This document shows positions 1 to 6,434 of a DNA stretch of 11,027 bases, piece by piece (within the stretch, counting starts at the first letter, position 1; every line of letters starts with the position of its first letter). Under the pieces are notes generated by a model. The model had not been told where the DNA came from. It saw nothing but the letters and a program-made list of their open reading frames with translations, and did not search any database. The stretch comes from Nitrososphaerota archaeon (lineage in GTDB: Archaea; Thermoproteota; Nitrososphaeria; Nitrososphaerales; CADDZS01). The stretch spans positions 1-11,027 of the forward strand of contig DAHVAI010000431.1 in NCBI GenBank assembly GCA_027314685.1, given 5' to 3'. A program made the translations under genes and the position numbers.

Positions 1-544
1 TGTCGCGTATTTCAACGAGTCGTAGTTCTTTCGAGGCGATCATGATCTCTCGTGCGCCTGAATCCCCTCTCATTTTCATCAGCCGCGGGAAAAGTCTCTT
101 GGGAAACAAGACCGGATTTCTCGGCACCTTGTTATGAGAAAGCGCGACCACATGTTTGAAATTTCCTTCCTTGAACTCTTTGACGAGCTTGTTCAGATGC
201 TTCGAAGTCAACCAGGGTTGATCTGCGACCATCAGGATACAACCAGCGGAATCATCAGGGAGATTCGAGATACCGCACCTTATAGAGCTTGAAAGGCCAG
301 ATTCAAATTTCTTGTTAAGCAAAATTTGCGCGCGTCCGAGGTTTGTCGTTTCAAGTATCTTGTCGCTGTTTGCCCCGAGAACGATGACTACGTAATCTGC
401 AGAAGATTCGTTTGCGGCGTTCAGCGCTCGCTGGACAAGCATTTCGCGTTGGAAGCGATAAAGCTGCTTTATTCCTCCAAACCGGGCTGATTTTCCGGCG
501 GCCAGGATTACGCAAGCAATCTTTGCTTTCTTAATTTTGAGCAT
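1..544 (-). CDS. MocA-like molybdenum cofactor nucleotidyltransferase (3' end missing)
   Basis: Probable NTP:molybdopterin nucleotidyltransferase of the NTP_transf_3 family, transferring a nucleotide (CMP for MocA) to Mo-molybdopterin in the cytoplasm. Reading from the ATG at 544, 181 codons are open to the left edge, so about 15-20 C-terminal residues are probably missing. The N-terminal nucleotide-binding loop reads LAAGKSARFGGIK (residues 14-26), the metal-site motif is DQP (108-110), followed by RNPVLF (142-147) and GDSGAR (160-165). LAAG plus DQP plus GD-GAR is the pattern of MocA/PucB-type enzymes; MobA usually has LAGG and DK in the loop. It follows moaA by 51 bases on the same strand with no clear TATA box, so it is probably in its operon. 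I infer the CTP preference from motif type only. MobA or another NTP_transf_3 member is the alternative. Confidence 0.75.
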   Translation of the reverse strand, partial: MLKIKKAKIACVILAAGKSARFGGIKQLYRFQREMLVQRALNAANESSADYVVIVLGANSDKILETTNLGRAQILLNKKFESGLSSSIRCGISNLPDDSAGCILMVADQPWLTSKHLNKLVKEFKEGNFKHVVALSHNKVPRNPVLFPKRLFPRLMKMRGDSGAREIMIASKELRLVEIRD

Positions 545-595
545 TCAGTAGGAACGGTCTCTGAAAACGGGTATTTGTGTTAGCGTGAAAGCAGA

Positions 596-1618
596 CTAGC
601 CACCGGTGCGGTACATCGGCCTCACGTGCTTTAGCGGAATGTTTCCTTCAATCATGGACTCGACGCCCGGAGACTTTAGTCTCAAGTTCTTTGCAAGAAA
701 TCCCGCGATCTCTTCGTCGCTCACACTACCTCGAAGCAGCGGAGCCAAGTCGTACTCATTGTTGCTAAAGAGGCACGGTACAAGTTTTCCATCTGCTGTT
801 ACCCTTAGCCTGTCGCAATCACTGCAGAATGGTTTTGAGATCGATGTGATGATGCCAAACTCGCCCCCTCCGTCTATGAACTTGAAATTCATTGACGTGC
901 TCCCTTTCTCCCTTTCAAGCGGAACAATCTCAAATCGTGATTTTATGAGTGCGACCATTTCCTCTCCAGTTACAACGCGGTTTGTGTCCCACAACTTTTT
1001 CCCGTCAAAGGGCATGTATTCAATGAATCTTACGTTGAAACCCTGCGTGTATGCAAGTTCGGTAAAATCGAGAATTTCGTCGTCGTTGTAACCCTTCACG
1101 ATTACTGCGTTCAGTTTTATGCTCTTGAAGCCAGCGTCCTTTGCAGCATTGATTCCTTCTATGACCCTGCGGTGGACATCTCTTCCCGTGACCTTGGAGA
1201 AACGATCTGCTTTGAGGCTGTGGAGACTGACAGTTATTGAATTGAGGCCGGACCTTCGCAGGCCCAAGATATTTTCCTTCAAGTAAAAGCCGTTCGTCGT
1301 CAAACCAGTCGTGTGAATGCCTGGTATTGCGGCGATCTTTGCGATTAAATCCACGACACCCTTCCTGACAAGAGGTTCTCCTCCGGTAACTCTCACCCTG
1401 TCAACGCCGTGTTTAGAAAGTATGGTTGCCAGACGGACGATTTCTTCATCTCTCAAAACTTTCTCGTTTGGGAGCCATTCTGGTTTTTCAGGCATGCAGA
1501 AATTGCAGCGGAAATTGCACTTGTCCACGACTGACAGTCGGAGTTTTCGAAAGACTCGCCCAAATGAATCCTGTAATGAACCCTCCAGCTTCAGTTCTGG
1601 TTTTTCGGAGGATCCCAT
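596..1618 (-). CDS. moaA: GTP 3',8-cyclase MoaA
   Basis: Radical-SAM enzyme for the first step of molybdenum cofactor synthesis, converting GTP to 3',8-cyclo-7,8-dihydro-GTP, which MoaC turns into cPMP. The 340-residue length is normal. The N-terminal SAM cluster is C34-x3-C38-x2-C41 (CNFRCNFC), followed by the GGEP motif (79-82). The second, GTP-binding [4Fe-4S] site is C265, C268 and C282, with the arginine-containing stretch DRLRVTADG just after C268. The protein ends in the double glycine (339-340) needed for activity in the family. The ATG start leaves about 30 residues before the cluster, typical of the family. No Shine-Dalgarno precedes it, so translation may be leaderless or from a short leader. 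The downstream neighbour is the MocA-like gene, giving a small Moco block; the upstream neighbour is the lysX-like gene 125 bases away. Confidence 0.96.
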   Translation of the reverse strand: MGSSEKPELKLEGSLQDSFGRVFRKLRLSVVDKCNFRCNFCMPEKPEWLPNEKVLRDEEIVRLATILSKHGVDRVRVTGGEPLVRKGVVDLIAKIAAIPGIHTTGLTTNGFYLKENILGLRRSGLNSITVSLHSLKADRFSKVTGRDVHRRVIEGINAAKDAGFKSIKLNAVIVKGYNDDEILDFTELAYTQGFNVRFIEYMPFDGKKLWDTNRVVTGEEMVALIKSRFEIVPLEREKGSTSMNFKFIDGGGEFGIITSISKPFCSDCDRLRVTADGKLVPCLFSNNEYDLAPLLRGSVSDEEIAGFLAKNLRLKSPGVESMIEGNIPLKHVRPMYRTGG

Positions 1619-1683
1619 ACCAATGTAAAACGTCGTCGCGGTATTTCTATCTTATTCCCATTCTCACACTAGGGAATGACCGC

Positions 1684-1690
1684 TTTAAAA
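1684..1690 (-). promoter_or_regulatory. Possible TATA box for moaA
   Basis: On the minus strand the sequence GCTTTTAAAGC lies in the 125-base gap between lysX and moaA. Its TTTTAAAG core resembles an archaeal TATA box and would place transcription start near 1662, about 44 bases before the moaA ATG. A second AT-rich stretch (AATAAGATAGAAAT, around 1643-1656) sits closer and would give a near-leaderless transcript. I cannot choose between them from sequence alone. Confidence 0.4.
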
Positions 1691-1743
1691 GCAACAAAAT
1701 TGATTGCAGCATGTTTTGATAAACTGCTATTACGTTGCTCGAG

Positions 1744-2616
1744 TCACACTTTGACGGGCTGCGGCACTCTGTCGGACAACAAATAGTCAACGATCTTTTC
1801 GCTGATGCTCCGAGAAGTGGCAGATTGCGCTCCCTTAAATTCGACGGTCCCGTTTACTTCGTGTACCACAAATTCTGAGCTTGATCTTTCCATCAAATCG
1901 ACTCCTAGCACTCCTTCGCCAACCGCTCTAACAGCGCTTACCACTGTGTCCTCGAGCTCTCTTGTTATCTTGCATGGCTCGCTGTGCCCACCAAGTGCAA
2001 CGTTTGTCTTCCAGGCCTCTGGTGCAGAGTACCGGTAGACTGATGCAACGATCTCTTCACCCACAACCACACATCTGATATCGCGCGGAGGCCTCTTGAT
2101 CATCTCCTGGACATAGAATATTGTCTGCATTGAATCGTCCAAGTGCTCTCTCATTTCTATGATAGCTTCGGCTGTTTCTCTGTCCCTGACCGGAACGACT
2201 TGTCTTCCCCAACTTCCCACGATCGGTTTCATGACGCATGGATATCCGATCTTTTCCACGGCGTCCATCGCGGCTTCAGCTGAGAAGGCGACTATGGTCT
2301 TTGGGCTGGGAACCTTTTTCTTTGCAAGTATCTGGCTCGTTGTCAGTTTGTTTCCGCAAATGTCCAACACTTTTGGCGAGTTCACGGTTCGTATCCCATG
2401 GTTTTCGTAAACTGATGCAACGTTCAAGCCCCTGTAGAAGCTCACGCATCTCACCAGTATTTTTTCGGGAAGAGTAGAATACGTGGAATTGTCCAGTGGG
2501 AGTACTTGCATCTTCGCGTCGATCATATCATACGATATACCCTTCACTTCGAGCTGGTGAGCAAGCTCCTTTTCCTCCCACCTGATTCTGTCGAACAATA
2601 TTCCTATTGATTTCAC
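1744..2616 (-). CDS. argX: LysW-dependent ATP-grasp ligase (LysX/ArgX family)
   Basis: RimK-like ATP-grasp ligase that joins the amino group of glutamate (ArgX) or alpha-aminoadipate (LysX) to the C-terminal glutamate of LysW, starting carrier-linked arginine or lysine synthesis. The 290 residues match the family. Visible parts are the ATP-grasp lysine and glycine loop K130-PIVGSWGRQ, a central QEMIKRPPRDIR segment (170-181) and the metal/substrate region D240...HEVNGTVEFKG (252-262). The start is GTG at 2616, three bases after the lysW stop, with GGGGTGA in the lysW 3' end serving as ribosome binding site. Because it sits with argH and argG, I favour the glutamate-specific ArgX role; a lysine or dual role, known in some archaea, is not excluded. 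Family identity is firm, substrate is not. Confidence 0.88.
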   Translation of the reverse strand: MKSIGILFDRIRWEEKELAHQLEVKGISYDMIDAKMQVLPLDNSTYSTLPEKILVRCVSFYRGLNVASVYENHGIRTVNSPKVLDICGNKLTTSQILAKKKVPSPKTIVAFSAEAAMDAVEKIGYPCVMKPIVGSWGRQVVPVRDRETAEAIIEMREHLDDSMQTIFYVQEMIKRPPRDIRCVVVGEEIVASVYRYSAPEAWKTNVALGGHSEPCKITRELEDTVVSAVRAVGEGVLGVDLMERSSSEFVVHEVNGTVEFKGAQSATSRSISEKIVDYLLSDRVPQPVKV

Positions 2617-2619
2617 TTT

Positions 2620-2793
2620 TTATTCACCCCAGTCTTCCTTTACACTTTCTGCGGCTTTGATCGTGATAGTGCCATTGTCGATCGAGGCTACCTCGTAATC
2701 TGCCCCACAATCTTTGCACGTAACGATTTCACCAACTACAGCATCGTCTTCTACGTTAACGCTGCCTTCGCATTCCAGACATTTTGTCTCCAT
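2620..2793 (-). CDS. lysW: Amino-group carrier protein LysW
   Basis: Small acidic carrier that protects the amino group of the substrate and carries it through the kinase, reductase, aminotransferase and hydrolase steps. It has two CxxC zinc-binding pairs (CLEC and CKDC) and ends in EDWGE, whose last glutamate takes the substrate; this C-terminus is diagnostic. I chose the ATG at 2793 (57 residues) because it puts the first cysteine at position 5, as in known LysW proteins of about 54 residues. A GTG at 2808, overlapping the argH stop as GTGA, would add five residues (VKDEI). A full GGAGGTGA ribosome binding site at 2805-2812 lies 11 bases before the ATG and contains both that GTG and the argH stop. 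It lies between argH and the ligase in one operon, which couples the carrier to arginine synthesis. Confidence 0.93.
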   Translation of the reverse strand: METKCLECEGSVNVEDDAVVGEIVTCKDCGADYEVASIDNGTITIKAAESVKEDWGE

Positions 2794-2804
2794 TATTTCA
2801 TCTT

Positions 2805-2812
2805 TCACCTCC
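2805..2812 (-). promoter_or_regulatory. Shine-Dalgarno site of lysW, overlapping the argH stop
   Basis: GGAGGTGA, complementary to the usual 16S rRNA 3' end, precedes lysW and contains the TGA stop of argH. Its position argues for translational coupling of argH and lysW. A purine-rich run (GGAGGGGG) directly upstream could serve the alternative GTG start at 2808. Confidence 0.6.
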
Positions 2813-4337
2813 CCCTCCTATCTGATTGAATATCTGAGCTTGAGCTTGCGCCATGGATCTTCCCTGCTTCCGTCCACAGTTTTCTTTGGCTCGCAGTCAG
2901 ACTCTTTTCCAGTGAGCTCAAAGTATTCTCATGCTTCAAGACTAGCTTGAAATTGCTCTTTGCTCTGGATGCAACAAGCTTCGGGCTGGGAGAGCCAGTT
3001 GCTGTCTTTTGTTCCAGGGTTGCCTTGGAATCAGTGATGGATTCTAATTCCTCTTGAGAGATTTCTACGCCCAGTAGCTCAAGGACTTTTTTCGAATCCA
3101 CTTCCTTGAATCCGATAGAGTTGCTTGCGCAGTACTTCACGAATCTTCCTACCCTGCCGTGGGCATCCCTGAAGGAAACGTTGTGTTCGCGAACAAGATA
3201 GTCTGCCAGTTCGGTTGCGTAAATAAAGTCGTCACTTGTTGCTGCAAGCATTGTCTTTGAGTCAAATCTCAAGGTGTTCATTACGTGCGCGAGGATTGCG
3301 ATCGAACTGATTGCCTTGTCCATCGCACTCCAGAGGTTTCTAGTGAGCTCTTGGAGGTCAAGGTTGTAACTCAAAGGAAGCGCCTTTACAATTCCGATTG
3401 CGCCGACCAAGTCCCCGAGCACCTGTGCGGTTCTTGCCCGGAAGATCTCTGGAACAATGGCGTTCTTCTTCTGGGGCATCATGCTCGAAGTAGAAGAATA
3501 TTCGTCTGCGATTTCTGCAAATGCAAATTCTTTCGTCGTCCAAAGAATTATCTCTTCTGCCAGTCTGCTGAGATCGGCCATTGTCTGGGTGCAGAGGTAG
3601 ATTGCCTCGATTGCAAAGTCTCTTGAAGAAACTGCGTCAAGCGAGTTCTTCATCACGTCGTCAAACCCCAAAAGCTCGGCGACTCTCTCGCGGTCAATCG
3701 GGAAACTGGAAGACGCGAGCGCGCCAGATCCCATAGGCGACTCGTTTGTCCTGAGATAGCAATCGACCAGTCTTGCAAAGTCTCTTTCCAGCGATTCAAA
3801 GTATGCGAGAAGATGGTGGCCAGCAGTGACAGGCTGTCCTCTTTGTAGGTGCGTGTATCCAGGCATTGGAGTTGCGGCATTCTTCGTAGCTTGTGCGAGC
3901 AAAGCTTTCTGAAGAAGAACCATTGAGCTTCCAAGGATTATCAGCTTCTCGCGGAGCACGATTCTTAGGGCGGTCGCAACCTGGTCGTTTCTGCTCTTGC
4001 CAAGGTTGAGCATCCCTCCGGTTTCCTTGCCAACCTGCGAGATCACGAAATCTTCGACGCACATGTGGACATCTTCAAGTTCTTCCTGCATCTTGAGATC
4101 ATTCGGAACTTGCTTTAGCGCGTCCAGAACTTTTCTTGCAACCGCTTGCTGGACTATGCCTTTTTCTGCCAACATTATCATGTGGGCCGAGTTTACCGAG
4201 ACGACCGCAACTAGTAGTCTATTGTCTATATCTATTGAGGAAGTATATTTTGCAACATCCTGCGAAAAGCTCCCCAGCCTTCCTGTGTGCAAAATGTCCT
4301 CAGACTTTTTCAAGACAATCAATCTCTGTGCTGTCAA
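2805..4337 (-). CDS. argH: Argininosuccinate lyase
   Basis: Cleaves argininosuccinate to arginine and fumarate, the last step of arginine synthesis, as a cytoplasmic homotetramer of the fumarase/aspartase superfamily. Conserved blocks are GKSRNDQVAT (113-122), MPGYTHLQRGQPVTAGHH (158-175, with the catalytic histidine at 163), DAVSSRDF (234-241) and the mobile signature loop TSSMMPQKKNA (283-293), a mild variant of GSSxMPQKxNP. At 510 residues it is somewhat longer than the common 460-490, mainly through a polar C-terminal tail. The start is uncertain: TTG at 4337 has a weak AAGGAAA site upstream, while further TTG codons at residues 6, 9 and 16 are possible; no in-frame ATG lies between the argG stop and the HTGRLG motif. 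It follows argG by 60 bases in the same frame and overlaps the lysW leader. Confidence 0.95.
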   Translation of the reverse strand: MTAQRLIVLKKSEDILHTGRLGSFSQDVAKYTSSIDIDNRLLVAVVSVNSAHMIMLAEKGIVQQAVARKVLDALKQVPNDLKMQEELEDVHMCVEDFVISQVGKETGGMLNLGKSRNDQVATALRIVLREKLIILGSSMVLLQKALLAQATKNAATPMPGYTHLQRGQPVTAGHHLLAYFESLERDFARLVDCYLRTNESPMGSGALASSSFPIDRERVAELLGFDDVMKNSLDAVSSRDFAIEAIYLCTQTMADLSRLAEEIILWTTKEFAFAEIADEYSSTSSMMPQKKNAIVPEIFRARTAQVLGDLVGAIGIVKALPLSYNLDLQELTRNLWSAMDKAISSIAILAHVMNTLRFDSKTMLAATSDDFIYATELADYLVREHNVSFRDAHGRVGRFVKYCASNSIGFKEVDSKKVLELLGVEISQEELESITDSKATLEQKTATGSPSPKLVASRAKSNFKLVLKHENTLSSLEKSLTASQRKLWTEAGKIHGASSSSDIQSDRRGR

Positions 4338-4397
4338 TGCCGAATTTCCTTGGAAATACGATCCTCTGGTATCCTCATTTTTGTGGACGTGATAATC

Positions 4398-5645
4398 CTA
4401 GTTGGGTGGTCTTCTCTTGTGAGAGGCTGCGGGTGCCGCCAGTTGCTTTTTCTTCCCGGATGGATGTCTTTCGTTTGCAACCCTCGAAGGTAAACCCCAG
4501 AGATCGATAAAGCCCAATGCAGCCTTTTGATCAAACGTTGAAGCGCGGCCGAACGTGGACAGTTTGTGCTGGTACAGAGATTCTTCTGACTTGCGACCGA
4601 CTATTCTCATAGATCCTTTGTATAGTTTCACCCTGACAGTCCCACTGACGTGTTCCTGAGTCTTGTCAATGAATGCATCCAGCGCGTGGCGCAGAGGTTC
4701 CAGCCAAAGGCCAGAGTATACGAGCCAGGACCACTCTTCCTCGATCTTGGTCTTGAACGAGAGCTCGTGTCTTGTTAGCACCAACTTTTCGAGGTCCTTG
4801 TGCGCGGCAATCAGAGTCAAAGCTCCAGGGCATTCGTAAGTCTCGCGAGACTTTATTCCCACAAGTCTATCCTCAATGTGGTCGATTATGCCGTAGCCGT
4901 TGAGTCCTGCCTTTTGGTTCATGTATTGAATTAGGTTGACCGGGTCTGGTCTCTTACCGTCAACGGCAACAGGGATTCCCTTTTCAAACTCGATCTCGAC
5001 GTATTCTGGCTTGTCCGGCGCATTTTTCGCTGGAACACACCACTCGAACGCCTCGTCCGGCGGCTCGTAGTACGGATCTTCGAGTGGACCTGCCTCGATA
5101 GATCTTCCCCAGAGGTTTTGGTCGGTTGAGAAGATTGATTTTTTCGCCTTTACCGGAATTCCGTTCTTCTGAGCGTACTTTATCTCGTCTTCCCTGTTCA
5201 GGTTCCATTCTCTCACAGGCGCTATTATCTTTAGATCAGGATTGAGTGATTTGATCGTCACGTCGAATCTAACCTGATCGTTACCCTTGCCTGTACAGCC
5301 GTGAGCTACTGCGATAGCCCCTTCTTTCTCTGCAACTTCAACTAGTTTCTCAGCAAGAAGAGGCCTTGCGAGCGCCGTACTGAGCGGATACGATCCCTCG
5401 TAAAGACTGTTTGCCTTTATGCTTGGGAAAACAAAATCCGTGGCAAATTCTTTTTTCGCGTCGATCTGGTAGTGATTGAGCGCACCGATTTTCTTTCCTC
5501 TTTCGCCAATTCCAGTAAGATCTTCGCGCTGGCCAACGTCAACCGTGCAAGTTACGACGTCGAAGCCATATTTTTCTTTGATCCACTTTATTGCAACCGA
5601 AGTGTCTAGTCCGCCGGAGTACGCAAGGACAACTTTGTCCGCCAA
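4398..5645 (-). CDS. argG: Argininosuccinate synthase
   Basis: ATP-dependent condensation of citrulline with aspartate to argininosuccinate, the penultimate arginine step. It shows the N-type PP-loop SGGLDTS (10-16), YEGSYPLSTALARP (82-95) and HGCTGKGNDQVRF (115-127), all hallmarks of ArgG. The body ends near LWGLPSRV; beyond it is a roughly 30-residue lysine/arginine/proline-rich tail that is not part of the usual fold. The start is TTG at 5645: the frame is closed by a TGA 30 bases upstream, and no ATG or GTG lies between. It is the first gene of the leftward arginine operon argG-argH-lysW-ligase and is divergent from the ACT-domain gene. Confidence 0.96.
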   Translation of the reverse strand: MADKVVLAYSGGLDTSVAIKWIKEKYGFDVVTCTVDVGQREDLTGIGERGKKIGALNHYQIDAKKEFATDFVFPSIKANSLYEGSYPLSTALARPLLAEKLVEVAEKEGAIAVAHGCTGKGNDQVRFDVTIKSLNPDLKIIAPVREWNLNREDEIKYAQKNGIPVKAKKSIFSTDQNLWGRSIEAGPLEDPYYEPPDEAFEWCVPAKNAPDKPEYVEIEFEKGIPVAVDGKRPDPVNLIQYMNQKAGLNGYGIIDHIEDRLVGIKSRETYECPGALTLIAAHKDLEKLVLTRHELSFKTKIEEEWSWLVYSGLWLEPLRHALDAFIDKTQEHVSGTVRVKLYKGSMRIVGRKSEESLYQHKLSTFGRASTFDQKAALGFIDLWGLPSRVANERHPSGKKKQLAAPAASHKRRPPN

Positions 5646-5685
5646 TTTCTTTTCGTGACGCCGAGAAACATTTCAAACAATACGC

Positions 5686-5698
5686 TTTTATAATTTCC
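5686..5698 (-). promoter_or_regulatory. BRE/TATA promoter of the argG operon
   Basis: On the minus strand CGGAAATTATAAAAG combines a purine-rich BRE-like part with a TTATAAAA box (5686-5693). It predicts transcription start near 5664 and a leader of about 20 bases before the TTG of argG. It lies about 10 bases from the TATA-like box of the divergent ACT gene, so a regulator bound here could affect both directions. Confidence 0.65.
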
Positions 5699-5703
5699 GC
5701 TCG

Positions 5704-5715
5704 ATAATAAAAAAA
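5704..5715 (+). promoter_or_regulatory. TATA-like box of the ACT gene and argF
   Basis: The AT-rich stretch ATAATAAAAAAA lies 21-32 bases before the TTG start at 5736. At normal archaeal spacing, transcription would begin at about the start codon itself, giving a leaderless mRNA, in keeping with the absence of a ribosome binding site. Confidence 0.5.
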
Positions 5716-5735
5716 TCAGTCATAAGTGACCCGTA

Positions 5736-6434
5736 TTGGTCAACGCTGTTTCTATATCGCAAATAGTGAAACAGGTCATCGATAACGACCTTTCACTTCA
5801 AGATGCACTTGGCCGAAAGTACGGCAACTACACTGCGATTGCGCGTTTGATCAAGCCAAAAGTTGAAAGAGACATGGGCAAAAAAGTCAATTTTGATTCT
5901 CTGGTCACTTCTGTCAAGAGAGTAAAGCCTCGTCTTCAGTTGGCCCAAGGCGGAATCGAAGGTGTGCTCGCCAGAAGCGTCGTCAACGTCAGGACCGATG
6001 TCGCAAAGCTGAATCTGGAAAAAAGCAAGAGAGCTCTCGAGGCGGCTCGGAACATCATGGCCACCTACCAAGAAGAATTCCTACAGATTTCGGAGAGCAA
6101 TTCGGCCATTACCATGATATTTGACCAGAAGCTTCTCGAAGAAATTCACAAGAAATTCAATGACAACGACGTATTAGATGAGCAGTCTGAACTTGCTGCC
6201 ATCATAGTCCACTCACCCGAAGAAATTGTGAGAACTCCTGGGGTGGTGCTATCAATTTACATGAAGATCGCTGAGAATCACGTCAACATTGAAGATACGG
6301 TCAGTTGCTTTACGGATACAATTGTGGTTATTAGAATGGAAGAAGTGGCACGTACTTTCTCGACACTCACAGACCTGATCTCAGAGTGCAGGGCAAAGAT
6401 GAAGAAAAGACAAAGAGGAGTAATACCAAAGTGA
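5736..6434 (+). CDS. ACT-domain protein, putative amino-acid-responsive regulator
   Basis: A 232-residue protein whose exact function I do not recognise. The C-terminal part (about 154-215) reads as an ACT ligand-binding domain: a TPGVV turn (167-171), then KIAENHVNIEDTVSC and DTIVVI. The preceding stretch (about 80-145) has a similar pattern ending SAITMIFDQKLLEEI, so it may be a second, degenerate ACT unit. Residues 5-65 are helical, with a conserved-looking ALGRKYGNYTAIARLIKPKV segment that could be helix-turn-helix-like, and a basic C-terminus (KMKKRQRG). The start is TTG at 5736; an in-frame TGA lies nine bases upstream. Its stop overlaps the argF start as GTGA, and it diverges from argG. 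From this context I infer that it senses arginine or a related amino acid and controls the cluster. DNA binding is not proven by anything visible. Confidence 0.75.
   Translation: MVNAVSISQIVKQVIDNDLSLQDALGRKYGNYTAIARLIKPKVERDMGKKVNFDSLVTSVKRVKPRLQLAQGGIEGVLARSVVNVRTDVAKLNLEKSKRALEAARNIMATYQEEFLQISESNSAITMIFDQKLLEEIHKKFNDNDVLDEQSELAAIIVHSPEEIVRTPGVVLSIYMKIAENHVNIEDTVSCFTDTIVVIRMEEVARTFSTLTDLISECRAKMKKRQRGVIPK

Noticed and set aside
606..1091. 161-residue open frame on the plus strand
   Set aside because: It lies opposite moaA, whose two iron-sulfur motifs and terminal GG establish the minus-strand frame. The plus-strand product is serine-rich and shows no motif.
3997..4510. Overlapping plus-strand open frames of 131 and 124 residues
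   Set aside because: They lie opposite argH and the argG end; cysteine/serine-rich composition is typical of antisense to a coding frame, and no promoter or family motif is visible.
6386..6430. In-frame ATG extension of argF
   Set aside because: It would extend 15 residues into the ACT gene; the GTG at 6431 has a GGAG site, a GTGA overlap and gives a normal family length.
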